This document shows, in pieces, positions 1 through 8,178 of a stretch of 64,000 nt of DNA. The stretch's first letter is position 1. Every line of letters starts with the position of its first letter. The position numbers and the translations under genes were made by a program. The notes beneath the pieces are model-generated. The model made no database searches. It saw only the letters and a program-made list of their open reading frames with translations, and was not told the DNA's origin. This stretch comes from Piscinibacter gummiphilus (lineage in GTDB: Bacteria; Pseudomonadota; Gammaproteobacteria; Burkholderiales; Burkholderiaceae_C), in the NCBI RefSeq assembly GCF_032681285.1, contig NZ_CP136336.1, positions 4,017,001 through 4,081,000 of the forward strand, read 5' to 3'.

Positions 1-255
1 GTGCACCTGGCTGTCGGGCTTCAACTCGTCATCCAGCCGCACGCGCTCGTGGCTGCGCCGGCCATCGATGAACACCACCACGTTGGGCCGAAGATGGCCC
101 TGGTCGTCGAGCACGTAGCCGCGCAGCCGAGTGTTGATCTCGAACGCCGCCTGCAAGGCCTCGCGCAGCGTGGCCGCGGGCGTGTCCACCTCGGGCACTT
201 CGGTGAAGCGCTTGAGCTGCTGGGTGAAGACGACATGGGCCACGCGGCGGATCAT
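1..255 (-). CDS. MoaD/ThiS-family small sulfur-carrier-like protein (partial, C-terminus cut by window edge)
   Basis: Reading left from the ATG at 255, the frame is open for 85 codons to the edge of the window. It begins MIRRVAHVVFTQQLKRFTEV and contains an ALQAAFEINTRLRGYVLDDQ helix-loop and an NVVVFIDGRRS strand. This is the beta-grasp pattern of MoaD/ThiS ubiquitin-like sulfur carriers, including an N-terminal strand, the LREAL helix and the conserved 'L..VVFI.G' strand. The C-terminal Gly-Gly that would prove a carrier role lies outside the window. Members of this family in Burkholderiales often sit beside a BNR/WD40 repeat protein, which would also be outside. No strong ribosome binding site is seen, so the start is uncertain. 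The function as a true sulfur carrier is inferred. Confidence 0.7.
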   Translation of the reverse strand, partial: MIRRVAHVVFTQQLKRFTEVPEVDTPAATLREALQAAFEINTRLRGYVLDDQGHLRPNVVVFIDGRRSHERVRLDDELKPDSQVH

Positions 256-319
256 GCCGCCAGGCCCGCGGAATGACCACCCGTCAGCAACCCGGCAGCA
301 GGGCTGGGAGAATCCGCCG

Positions 320-1207
320 ATGCCCATCGGAGCCCTGTACGCCGCCCTCGCCTTCGCACTCTGGGGCATCTTCCCGCTCTACTTCCGCCAGATCGCGAGC
401 GTTCCCTCCGGTGAGATCCTCGTCCACCGCATCGTGTGGTCGCTGGTCTTCGTGCTGGTGGTGCTCACGCTGCGGCGGCAGTGGGCCTGGGTCAGGCCGG
501 TGCTGCGCAGCCCCAAGGTGCTGCTCGCGTTCGCGGCGAGCGCGGTGCTGCTGTCGGTCAACTGGCTCACCTACATCTGGGCCGTCAACCACGGCCATGT
601 GATCGAGGCGAGCCTCGGCTACTTCATCAACCCGTTGGTCAACGTGCTGCTCGGCTACACCGTGCTGCACGAGCGGCTGCGCCCCGTGCAGTGGCTGGCG
701 CTCGGCATCGCCGCAGCCGGCGTGTTGTGGCTCGCCGTCCTCGCCGGCCATCCGCCGTGGATCGCGCTCGCGCTGGCCGCAAGCTTCGGTGCCTACGGGC
801 TGCTGCGCAAGGTGGCCACCCTCGGCGCGCTGGAAGGGCTCACGCTCGAGACCCTGCTGCTCGCGCCCATCGCCATCGCAGTCCTGGGCTTCTGGATGTG
901 GCACGGCACCAGCGTCTTCCCGGCCCCCGAGGCCGGCACCAACCTCTGGCTGATCGCGGCCGGCCCCATCACCGCCATCCCGCTGCTGCTCTTTGCGGCT
1001 GGCGCACGGCAGATCTCGCTCACCACGCTCGGCCTGCTGCAGTACATCGGCCCGACCATCCAGCTGGCCATCGGCCTGTGGATCTTCCACGAGCCCTTCT
1101 CGGCCAAACGGCTGATGGGGTTTGCGCTGATCTGGACGGCGCTCGCCCTCTACAGCGCCGAGGGCTGGTGGCGTTCACGTACCACGCCCGCGCCACAAAC
1201 TGCCTGA
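320..1207 (+). CDS. rarD: EamA-family transporter RarD
   Basis: A 295-residue polytopic membrane protein of the drug/metabolite transporter superfamily, inner membrane. The N-terminus (MPIGALYAALAFALWGIFPL) and the phrase 'SVNWLTYIWAVNHGHVIEASLGYFINPL' (residues about 75-102) are typical of the RarD subgroup. It has about ten hydrophobic segments in two EamA repeats and the usual family length of 290-300. The start ATG at 320 is preceded by GGGAG at 306-310 with suitable spacing; a longer in-frame extension to 131 is a shadow of the upstream region. The substrate of RarD proteins is not established; chloramphenicol sensitivity gave the name. It stands alone and is not clearly co-transcribed with the operon that begins at 1284. 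Confidence 0.9.
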   Translation: MPIGALYAALAFALWGIFPLYFRQIASVPSGEILVHRIVWSLVFVLVVLTLRRQWAWVRPVLRSPKVLLAFAASAVLLSVNWLTYIWAVNHGHVIEASLGYFINPLVNVLLGYTVLHERLRPVQWLALGIAAAGVLWLAVLAGHPPWIALALAASFGAYGLLRKVATLGALEGLTLETLLLAPIAIAVLGFWMWHGTSVFPAPEAGTNLWLIAAGPITAIPLLLFAAGARQISLTTLGLLQYIGPTIQLAIGLWIFHEPFSAKRLMGFALIWTALALYSAEGWWRSRTTPAPQTA

Positions 1208-1283
1208 ATTACCGTCTTTTCGGGACGACTGGTTGGCGTGCGCTCGCCTACCATAGGCAATCCCGTTTTCTTCTCATGGCTTT

Positions 1284-2243
1284 GTGGTGAACACCGTCAA
1301 GAAGGTCCTCGTGCTGCGCTTCTCGCAGAGCGGACAACTCAACACCCTGACCGACAGTTTCGTGAGCGCCCTGCGTGCCGACCCCGGCATCTCGCTGCAT
1401 GTCGAAACCATCGAGCCCCGTCGGCCCTTCCCCTTCCCCTGGGGCTTCTTCACCTTCCTCGACGCCTTCCCCGAGTCCTACCACCTGCGCGGGCCCGAGC
1501 TGAAGCCGCTGACGCTCACCGGCGACGAAGACTTCGACCTCATCGTGCTGCCCTACCAGGTGTGGTTCCTGGCCCCCTCGCAGCCGGTCACGGCCTTCCT
1601 GCAGCACCCGGTGGCCAAGAAGCTGCTCAAGGGCAAGCCCGTCGTCACGCTCATCGCCTGCCGCAACATGTGGCTGATGGCCCACGAGAAGCTCAAGGGC
1701 CTGCTCGCCGCCGCCGGCGCGCGCCTGCTCGACAACGTGGTCTACGTCGACCCCGGCCCCACGCTCGCCACCTTCTTCACCACGCCCAAGTGGGTGCTCT
1801 CCGGCAGCCGCAAGGGCTTCTGGGGCATGCCCGATGCAGGCCTGAACGACGCGCAGATCAAGAGCGCCCGCCGCTTCGGCCAGGCGCTTGCCGAATCGCT
1901 GCACGCCGATCGTGAAAAAAGCACGCAGCCGCTGCTCGCCGGCATGGGTGCGGCCACCGTCGACCCGCGCCTCTACTTCAGCGAAAAAGCCGCGTCGCGC
2001 AGCTTCCACGTCTGGGGAAAACTGCTGATGGCCGCAGGCAAGCCGGGGGCACCGCAACGTGTGCCGCTGCTCGCGATCTACGTGACCTTCCTGATCGTGA
2101 TGATCATCACGGTAGTGCCCACCAGCATCCTCATCCAGACGCTTCTGCGGCCCTTCATGGGAGGGTGGCTCTCTAAAATCAAGACCCAGTATGAAGAGCC
2201 CTCTGGCTCATCCACGGAACGCAGCCACTCGTATGGGGATTGA
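1284..2243 (+). CDS. DarA-like dialkylresorcinol condensing enzyme homologue (flavodoxin-fold)
   Basis: A 319-residue protein starting with tandem GTG codons (1284 or 1287), first gene of a nine-gene operon. The N-terminus VLVLRFSQSGQLNTL is the 'YSQ(T/S)GQL' phosphate-binding loop of flavodoxin-like proteins that are commonly annotated as dialkylresorcinol condensing enzyme. The central part has alternating strand-helix pattern (FDLIVLPYQVWFLAPSQPV, residues about 80-100). The last 70 residues hold a hydrophobic segment (residues about 262-290) that probably anchors the protein in the inner membrane. The next gene, a KAS III, overlaps it by 11 bases and is the DarB-like partner. Chemistry by analogy only: the DarA family joins two beta-keto acyl chains to make a resorcinol ring. 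No aromatase (DarC) gene is seen here, so the product may differ. Confidence 0.75.
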   Translation: MVNTVKKVLVLRFSQSGQLNTLTDSFVSALRADPGISLHVETIEPRRPFPFPWGFFTFLDAFPESYHLRGPELKPLTLTGDEDFDLIVLPYQVWFLAPSQPVTAFLQHPVAKKLLKGKPVVTLIACRNMWLMAHEKLKGLLAAAGARLLDNVVYVDPGPTLATFFTTPKWVLSGSRKGFWGMPDAGLNDAQIKSARRFGQALAESLHADREKSTQPLLAGMGAATVDPRLYFSEKAASRSFHVWGKLLMAAGKPGAPQRVPLLAIYVTFLIVMIITVVPTSILIQTLLRPFMGGWLSKIKTQYEEPSGSSTERSHSYGD

Positions 2244-3366
2244 TGTCTTTCTGACGCGCACCGGCGCGTTCCTGCCCTTCGCACCCGTTTCCAACGACGA
2301 GATCGAATCCGTGCTCGGCATGGTCGGCGGCAAGCCCTCGCGGGCGCGCCGGCTGGTGCTGCGCAGCAACGGCATCCAGTCGCGCCACTACGCCATCGAC
2401 CGCGCCACCGGCGAGCCGGCGATGACCAACGCCCAGATGACCGCCAACGCCATCCGCGCGATGGGCGACATCGGCCGTGTCGACACGCTCGCCACCGGCA
2501 CCTCGCTGCCCGACCAGCTGATGCCCAACCATGCGGTGATGGTGCACGGCGAACTCGGCTGGCCGCGCCTCGAAGCCGTGTCATGCGCCGGCATCTGCCT
2601 GTCGGGCGCCGCGGCGCTCAAGCACGCATGGTTGTCGGTGCGCGCCGGTGAATCGAAGCGTGCGGTGGCCACCGGCTCCGAGCTGGCCTCGCCCATCATG
2701 CTGGCGCGCAACTTCGACCCCGAGGTCGAGCACAAGCTGCAGCAGCTCGAAGAGCGCCCCGAGATCGCGTTCGAGAAAGACTTCCTGCGCTGGATGCTGT
2801 CCGACGGCGCCGGCGCCGTGCTGCTCGAGACGGCCCCGAGCGGCCCGCTCTCGCTGCGCGTCGACTGGATCGACCTCTCGTCCGCCGCGAACGAGCTGCC
2901 CGTGTGCATGTACGCCGGCGGCGACAAGAACGACGACGGCTCGCTGCGCGGCTGGCTGCGCTTTGGCACCGACGAGTGGCAGGCCAAGTCGATCTTCGCC
3001 GTCAAGCAGGACGTGCGCCTGCTCAACGAACACGTCATCCGCGCCACCGTGCGCGACCCGCTGGCCGAGATCGTCGACAAGCGCCGCCTCGTGGCGAGCG
3101 AGATCGACTGGTTCCTGCCTCACATCTCGTCGTCCTTCTTCGCAGGCCCTGTGGAGCAGGCCATCGGCGAAGCCGGCCTGCCCATTCCGCGCGAGCGCTG
3201 GTTCAGCAACCTCGTGACCAAGGGCAACACCGGCTCGGCCTCGCCGTACATCATGCTCGACGAGCTGTTCCGCTCGGGCCGCATCCAGAAGGGGCAGAAG
3301 CTCTTGATGTACATCCCCGAGAGCGGCCGTTTCTCCACAGGCTTCGTGCATCTGACTGCGGTCTGA
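2233..3366 (+). CDS. Beta-ketoacyl-ACP synthase III-like (DarB-type) enzyme
   Basis: A 377-residue thiolase-fold condensing enzyme. The KAS III catalytic residues are visible as Cys118 (VSCAGICLSG), His297 (FLPHISSSFF) and Asn332 (KGNTGSAS), so it should be active. The enzyme is longer than housekeeping FabH (about 320) and diverged, in line with secondary-metabolite KAS III proteins that act with DarA or in aryl polyene pathways. The ATG at 2233 overlaps the upstream gene by 11 bases; an in-frame ATG at 2191 would add 14 residues lacking family character. The following gene overlaps its stop by one base (TGATG), so translation is coupled. Substrate unknown; likely primes or condenses an acyl chain carried on the ACP encoded at 6857. 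Confidence 0.85.
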   Translation: MGIDVFLTRTGAFLPFAPVSNDEIESVLGMVGGKPSRARRLVLRSNGIQSRHYAIDRATGEPAMTNAQMTANAIRAMGDIGRVDTLATGTSLPDQLMPNHAVMVHGELGWPRLEAVSCAGICLSGAAALKHAWLSVRAGESKRAVATGSELASPIMLARNFDPEVEHKLQQLEERPEIAFEKDFLRWMLSDGAGAVLLETAPSGPLSLRVDWIDLSSAANELPVCMYAGGDKNDDGSLRGWLRFGTDEWQAKSIFAVKQDVRLLNEHVIRATVRDPLAEIVDKRRLVASEIDWFLPHISSSFFAGPVEQAIGEAGLPIPRERWFSNLVTKGNTGSASPYIMLDELFRSGRIQKGQKLLMYIPESGRFSTGFVHLTAV

Positions 3367-3764
3367 TGGACCTCGACGCCGTCCCGCAAGAAGGCAACGC
3401 CACCCTCGGCGGCCACCGCAAGGCCGTCTATGCGCGCGACGCCAACGGCCGCATGGTGATCGCCCCCAGCAAGGGCTGGGAAGCAGAAGAGATCGTCACC
3501 AGCAACGCCGTCGACACGCTGCATGCGTTGGCCGAAGAAGCGCGCCAGCGCGTGCAGGCCGGCACTGCCTCCACGCTCGAATACTGGATGTGTGCCCGCC
3601 GCATGGACGTGCCCCTGCTGTCGCAGACCAGCGGCTTCTGGCAATGGCGCGTGAAGCGCCACCTGCGCCCCGAAGTCTTCGCCACGCTCACCGACAAACA
3701 CCTGCAGCGCTACGCCGACGCGCTGGGCCTTTCCATCCCTGAGCTGCGCAAGTTGCCCTCATGA
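3366..3764 (+). CDS. Small conserved-looking protein of unknown function in the DAR-like operon
   Basis: A 132-residue protein (MDLDAVPQEGNATLGGHRKA...) with no motif I recognise. It is largely hydrophilic and mostly helical in the second half (WQWRVKRHLRP, HLQRYADALGLSIPELRKLPS), with no signal peptide and no membrane segment, so it is probably cytoplasmic. It is tightly packed: its ATG shares one base with the KAS III stop and its own stop overlaps the next ATG by four bases. The C-terminal half, with Trp and Arg residues spaced on one face, could be a small protein-binding domain. Its place between KAS III and a BtrH-like acyltransferase suggests a role in the same pathway, but no activity can be assigned. 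Confidence 0.75.
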   Translation: MDLDAVPQEGNATLGGHRKAVYARDANGRMVIAPSKGWEAEEIVTSNAVDTLHALAEEARQRVQAGTASTLEYWMCARRMDVPLLSQTSGFWQWRVKRHLRPEVFATLTDKHLQRYADALGLSIPELRKLPS

Positions 3765-4756
3765 ACACCCACGCCGCCACCTTTCAGCACGCCCACGCCG
3801 CGCACTGCGAGAGCGGCGTCATCTCCAACCTGCTGCGCCACCACGGCGTGCCGGTGTCGGAGAGCCTGGCCTTCGGCCTCTCGGCCGGCCTCGCCTTCGC
3901 CTACCTGCCCTTCATCAAGATCAACGGCTTGCCGCTGATCGCCTACCGCACGCTGCCGCGCGGCATCATCAAGGGCCTGCTGGCGCCGCTCGCCACGCGC
4001 TTCCGTTTCGAGACCTTCCGCTCGCCGCAGGCGGGCCAGACGCGGCTCGACACGCTGCTCGCCGAAGGCCACATCGTGGGCTTGCAGACCTCGGTCTACT
4101 GGCTGCCCTACATGCCGCCCGACATGCGCTTCCACTTCAACGCGCACAACCTGCTGGTCTACGGCAAGGAGGGTGACGAGTACCTGATCAGCGACCCGGT
4201 GTTCGAGCATCCGCAGCGCTGCGCGAGCGCCGACCTGCTGCGCGCCCGCTTCGCAAAAGGTGCGCTCGCGCCCAAGGGCCTGCTGTACTTCCCGACGACC
4301 GTCCCGCAGAAGAAGATCACCCCCGAGGCCGTGCGCGCCGCCATCCGCAAGAACTGCCGCGCGATGCTGCCGCCCGTGCCCATCGCCGGCGTACGCGGCA
4401 TGCGCTGGCTGGCCAAGCACGTCGACAAACTCCCTGCAGGCGAGAAGCGCAGCGCCGACTTCATTGGCCAGATCGTGCGCATGCAGGAAGAGATCGGCAC
4501 CGGTGGTGCGGGCTTCCGCTTCATCTACGCGGCCTTCCTGCAAGAGGCAGCCCAGCTCGCCGAACGGCCCGTGCTCGCGCAGTTCTCCGAGCGGCTCACG
4601 GCCATTGGCGACGGCTGGCGTGTGATGGCCCTCAAGGCCGCGCGCATGATCAAGGGCCGTGAGCCGGTGAACCCGGCCGCCATCGCGGCGCTGATCCGCC
4701 AGCAGGCGGACCAGGAAGAGGCGTTCTTCAAGGACCTGCAAGCCGCGGTGAAGTGA
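3761..4756 (+). CDS. BtrH N-terminal domain protein (papain-like fold, possible acyltransferase)
   Basis: A 331-residue protein. The first 170 residues match the BtrH N-terminal domain: Cys16 in AHCESGV, His129 in FNAHNLLVYG and Asp145 in YLISDP form a Cys-His-Asp triad. BtrH in butirosin synthesis is a peptidase C39-like acyltransferase that moves an acyl group from an ACP to the antibiotic, so an ACP-dependent acyl transfer is the natural guess here, given the ACP at 6857. The C-terminal 160 residues are helical and of unknown role. There is no signal peptide. The four-base overlap with the upstream gene indicates one transcript. The alternative is a C39-like cysteine protease acting with the following ABC exporter. 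Confidence 0.8.
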   Translation: MNTHAATFQHAHAAHCESGVISNLLRHHGVPVSESLAFGLSAGLAFAYLPFIKINGLPLIAYRTLPRGIIKGLLAPLATRFRFETFRSPQAGQTRLDTLLAEGHIVGLQTSVYWLPYMPPDMRFHFNAHNLLVYGKEGDEYLISDPVFEHPQRCASADLLRARFAKGALAPKGLLYFPTTVPQKKITPEAVRAAIRKNCRAMLPPVPIAGVRGMRWLAKHVDKLPAGEKRSADFIGQIVRMQEEIGTGGAGFRFIYAAFLQEAAQLAERPVLAQFSERLTAIGDGWRVMALKAARMIKGREPVNPAAIAALIRQQADQEEAFFKDLQAAVK

Positions 4757-4777
4757 GCGCAGCGACAATCGCGGCCC

Positions 4778-5695
4778 ATGCTGTCGATCGAGCACCTCGG
4801 TTACCGTTATCCCCGCGCTGACACGGCCGCATTGGACGACGTGTCGCTCACCGCCCAGCGCGGCCACGTGCTGGGCCTGCTGGGGCCGAATGGCGCGGGC
4901 AAGACGACGCTGATCTCGCACCTGGCCGGCCTCTTGCCGGTGCAGCAGGGTCAGATCATGGTCGACGGCCAACCGCTCGCCACGGTGCGCAGCGCGACGC
5001 CCACCCGCATCGCGGTTGCGCCGCAGGAATACGCCTTCTATCCCATGCTCACGGTGGCCGAGAACCTCGCCTGCTTCTCCGCGGCGGGCCGCCTGACTGC
5101 CGCAAAGCGCGACGAGCGCATCGCCGCCTGCCTCGCCGTCGCGCAACTGGAGCGCTACCAGGGCACACGCGCCGAGAAGTTGTCGGGTGGCTTGAAGCGA
5201 CGGCTGAACCTCGCCATCGCATTGCTGCCCGAGCCCGAGCTGGTGCTCTTCGACGAGCCCACCGTCGGCGTCGACCCGCAATCGCGAGCGTTCATCCTCG
5301 AGGCGATCAAGAGCCTGGCACGCCACGGTGCGGCGGTGATCTACACCTCGCACTACATGGACGAGATCGAGGCGATCGCCGACCAGGTGGTGATCCTCGA
5401 CCGCGGCCGCATGCTCTGCGCCGGCTCGCTCGACGAACTGCTTGCACAGCACGAGCCGGTGATGGTGCTCGCCGCCGATGGCATCGCCCGCGACGCCCTG
5501 CTCGCCCTCCTGGCGAAGCACGGCACCGTGCTCGACAGCAGCGGCCAGCGCGTGAGCCTGCGCCTGAAGAGCCGCCCGGCTGAGGTGCTGGCGGCGCTCG
5601 ACAACGCCAGCGCGACGGTCCACTCGGCCCAATTCGGCCGCGGCAACCTGGAGCAGCTCTTCATGTCGCTCACCCAACGCTCGCTGAGAGACTGA
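4778..5695 (+). CDS. ABC transporter ATP-binding protein (ABC-2 exporter type)
   Basis: A 305-residue nucleotide-binding subunit. Walker A is GPNGAGKTT (residues 37-44), the signature is LSGGLKRRLNLA (from residue 135), and Walker B is ELVLFDEP followed by TVGVDPQSR. The Asp-loop and the switch His (YTSHYMDEIE) are present, so it should be active. The C-terminal 85 residues are the variable domain of CcmA/NodI-like export ATPases. The permease follows after three bases. Together they form an ABC-2 exporter whose cargo is most likely the product of this operon; this is inferred from position only. Confidence 0.92.
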   Translation: MLSIEHLGYRYPRADTAALDDVSLTAQRGHVLGLLGPNGAGKTTLISHLAGLLPVQQGQIMVDGQPLATVRSATPTRIAVAPQEYAFYPMLTVAENLACFSAAGRLTAAKRDERIAACLAVAQLERYQGTRAEKLSGGLKRRLNLAIALLPEPELVLFDEPTVGVDPQSRAFILEAIKSLARHGAAVIYTSHYMDEIEAIADQVVILDRGRMLCAGSLDELLAQHEPVMVLAADGIARDALLALLAKHGTVLDSSGQRVSLRLKSRPAEVLAALDNASATVHSAQFGRGNLEQLFMSLTQRSLRD

Positions 5696-5698
5696 CCG

Positions 5699-6856
5699 AT
5701 GCTGCCCGCGCTGATCAAGAAGGAGCTGCTGGCGCTCATCCGCGACCCGCACAGCCTCGCCGCGCTGTTCCTGCTGCCGGTGCTCTTCATCGTCATCATG
5801 TCGCTCGCGCTGAAGGACTACTACAGCCCGCCGCAGACCAGCCTGCCCTATGCCGTGCAGGCCGAAGACACCGGCCCGCTGGCACGCGCCCTCGTCAAGG
5901 CCTGGGAGCGTGGCCACGGCCCGGCCCAAGCGCTGCCGGGCGACTGGGAACGGCAGCTGCGCGAAGGCCGCCTCAAGTACGTGCTGGTGCTGCAGGCCGG
6001 CCTGTCGCAAGAGCTGGAAGAAGCCTCGCTGCCCACGCAGTCGTTCCTGCGCCTGCTCGCCGAGCCGGGCCTCGACGGCAACCTGCTCAACACGCTGCAG
6101 GCGCAACTGGCCGGCACCGCGGGCGAACTGAAGGCCCGCGCCGCGCTCGCGCAGAACAACGCCCCCAAACCCGCGCCCGACGCTTCGATGCTCAAGCTCG
6201 TGCAGACCGAGCGCGCCGGCACCTCAGGCCCGCGCCCGAGCGCCGTGCAGCAGAACGTGCCGGCCTGGCTGGTCTTCGGCATGTTCTTCGTCGTCGCTTC
6301 GCTCGCCGGCCTCGTCGTGGAAGAGCGCAGCAGCGGCACGCTCGCGCGCCTGCAGAGCCTGGGCGTCTCGCGCGCCGCGCTGCTCGCCTCGAAGGGCTTG
6401 CCTTACCTCGGCGTGAACGCCGTGCAGGCCGCGCTGATGCTGGCGGTGGGCGTGTGGCTCATGCCCGCGCTCGGCGGCGATGCACTCTCGCTTGCCCAGG
6501 TCAACTGGCCTGCCTTGCTGCTGGCGCTGGCCGCGATCAGCGTCGCCGCCGTCAGCATGGCGCTGGCTATCGCCTGCGCCGTGCGCACGCATGCGCAGGC
6601 CGCGGCCGTGGGGCCGATCCTCAACGTGCTGATGGCCGCCATCGGCGGCATCATGGTGCCCAAGTTCGTGATGCCGCTGTCGATGCAGCGCCTGGCCGAG
6701 TGGTCGCCGATGAACTGGGGCCTGGAAGCCCTGCTCAACGTCGTGCTGCGCGGCGGCGACATCGCCAGCACCGTGCCGCAACTGGCCCGCCTCTCGCTCT
6801 TCGCCGCGCTGATGTTCGGCATCGCGCTCGTGTTGTTCCAACGTTCGCCCCGATAA
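5699..6856 (+). CDS. ABC-2 type transporter permease
   Basis: A 385-residue inner-membrane protein: one N-terminal membrane helix (HSLAALFLLPVLFIVIMSLA), a long periplasmic loop (residues about 45-180), then five hydrophobic segments in the C-terminal half. The coupling-helix region VEERSSGTLARLQSLGVSR is characteristic of ABC-2 permeases such as YhhJ/YhiH and NodJ-like exporters. It pairs with the ATPase three bases upstream. Its TAA stop directly abuts the ATG of the acyl carrier protein, which ties export to the biosynthetic genes. There is no separate membrane fusion protein in the window, so export to the periplasm or outer leaflet of the inner membrane is more likely than full secretion. 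Confidence 0.9.
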   Translation: MLPALIKKELLALIRDPHSLAALFLLPVLFIVIMSLALKDYYSPPQTSLPYAVQAEDTGPLARALVKAWERGHGPAQALPGDWERQLREGRLKYVLVLQAGLSQELEEASLPTQSFLRLLAEPGLDGNLLNTLQAQLAGTAGELKARAALAQNNAPKPAPDASMLKLVQTERAGTSGPRPSAVQQNVPAWLVFGMFFVVASLAGLVVEERSSGTLARLQSLGVSRAALLASKGLPYLGVNAVQAALMLAVGVWLMPALGGDALSLAQVNWPALLLALAAISVAAVSMALAIACAVRTHAQAAAVGPILNVLMAAIGGIMVPKFVMPLSMQRLAEWSPMNWGLEALLNVVLRGGDIASTVPQLARLSLFAALMFGIALVLFQRSPR

Positions 6857-7126
6857 ATGTCCACCCTGATCGCCGACCTCAAGACCCTGGTGCTGGAAGC
6901 CGCCGAAAAGGCCGAGCCCGAGGGCGGCCTCACCGACGACGAAGTGCTCTTCGGCCCCGAGGCCCGCCTCGCGCTCGACTCGCTCGACGCCCTGCAGATC
7001 TCGATGGCCATCCAGCAGCGCTATGGCGTGCGCATGCCCGACAGCAAGGACACGCGCCGCGCGCTCACCTCGATCGCGCACCTGGCCGATCACCTGCGGC
7101 AGCACGCGCCCTCCTTGAAGGAATGA
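6857..7126 (+). CDS. Acyl carrier protein (phosphopantetheine-binding)
   Basis: An 89-residue acyl carrier protein. The phosphopantetheine attachment site is Ser42 in LALDSLDALQISMAI. The acidic helices I to III and the overall length fit the family. No phosphopantetheinyl transferase gene is seen in this window, so it must use one encoded elsewhere. It begins directly after the permease stop and overlaps the ketosynthase by four bases (ATGA). It probably carries the growing acyl chain used by the KAS III at 2233, the ketosynthase at 7123 and perhaps the BtrH-like protein at 3761. Confidence 0.92.
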   Translation: MSTLIADLKTLVLEAAEKAEPEGGLTDDEVLFGPEARLALDSLDALQISMAIQQRYGVRMPDSKDTRRALTSIAHLADHLRQHAPSLKE

Positions 7127-8178
7127 ACGAGGCCTTCATCGCCGGCCGTGCGCTCGTGTCGGCGCTGGGCCCCGATCTCGGCAGCGCGATGACGGCGCTT
7201 GCTGCCGGCGCGGCCCCTCGCTCGATCACGCTCAGCGACGGCTCGGCCTGGCCCTGCTACACGATCGACGACGATGAAGCGGACTGGGTTTCGCGCAGCC
7301 GCCGGCTCATCCAGCGCGCCGTCGCCGAAGCCGGCGCCCTCGACCGCCGCGGCGCGCTCTTCGTCGCCTCGTCGTCGCTCGACATCGGCCTGCTCGAAAC
7401 CACACACGACTTCGTGCGCGACCACCACGAGTTCGCCGAGACCGTGGCCGGCTGGCTCGGCTGGCAAGGCCCGGTCTACACCGTCTCGACCGCCTGCACC
7501 TCGGGCCTGAACGCGCTGCTGAGCGCGCGCACCCTGGTGCGCCACGGCGTCGTGCCCGAAGCGCTCGTGCTCGGGCTGGAGTTGCGCAACACGCTCACCC
7601 TCGGCGGCTTTGCCGGCATGCAGCTGCTGAGCCCCACCGGCGCCCTGCCCTACGGCCTGGGCCGCAACGGCCTGGTGCTGGGCGAAGCGGTCGCGGCGCT
7701 GCACGTGTCGGCGCAACCTTCACGCTGGCGCATCGCCGGGGGCGCCAACGTGGTTGACGGCCGCGACCCGGCCGGCTCCATCGAGAGCGCCGTGATCGAC
7801 ATGTGCCATCAAGCCTTGGCCGACAGCGGCCTCACCGCAAGCGACATCTCGCTCGTGAAGCCGCAGGCGGCCGGTGGCGCCGCGAGCGACGCCACCGAAG
7901 CGCGTGCGCTGCGGCAGGTGTTCGACCCGTTGCCCCCGCTCGTGTCGTTCAAGGCCGCCATCGGCCACACGCTCGGTGCGTCGGGCATCGCCGAACTCGC
8001 GCTGCTCACCGCCTGCCTCGAATGCGGCGCCTGGCCGCGCGCCGACCACGCGCAAGACCCTGCGTTGCAAGCCCCTCTGGCGAACGTGCCGCCGTCACAC
8101 GCTCGTCACGTGCTGGCGAGCATCCTCGGCTTCGGCGGTGGCCACACGGCGGTGGTGCTGGAGGACATGCGGGCATGA
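7123..8178 (+). CDS. Beta-ketoacyl synthase (FabF-like) with altered catalytic triad
   Basis: A 351-residue KAS II-type ketosynthase, shorter than FabF (about 410). The nucleophile Cys125 is in VSTACTSGLN, and Lys277/His282 are in FKAAIGHTLGASG. The position of the first catalytic His (VNAHGTGT in FabF) reads VKPQAAGG, so it is Gln248. A Cys-Gln-His arrangement would be expected to impair malonyl decarboxylation, so the enzyme may be transacylating, chain-length-setting, or use an already activated donor. The C-terminal GFGGGHTAVVLE is conserved. It overlaps the ACP by four bases and the next gene by four bases. Confidence 0.88.
   Translation: MNEAFIAGRALVSALGPDLGSAMTALAAGAAPRSITLSDGSAWPCYTIDDDEADWVSRSRRLIQRAVAEAGALDRRGALFVASSSLDIGLLETTHDFVRDHHEFAETVAGWLGWQGPVYTVSTACTSGLNALLSARTLVRHGVVPEALVLGLELRNTLTLGGFAGMQLLSPTGALPYGLGRNGLVLGEAVAALHVSAQPSRWRIAGGANVVDGRDPAGSIESAVIDMCHQALADSGLTASDISLVKPQAAGGAASDATEARALRQVFDPLPPLVSFKAAIGHTLGASGIAELALLTACLECGAWPRADHAQDPALQAPLANVPPSHARHVLASILGFGGGHTAVVLEDMRA

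Noticed and set aside
3710..6106. A 798-codon open frame on the - strand opposite the BtrH/ABC genes, and similar long - or + frames opposite real genes (for example 8803-10707 -, 19875-22424 +, 49017-51377 +, 61135-63048 -).
   Set aside because: Low-complexity Arg/Ala/Gln/His-rich translations typical of the antisense frame of high-GC genes; each lies entirely opposite a well-supported gene.
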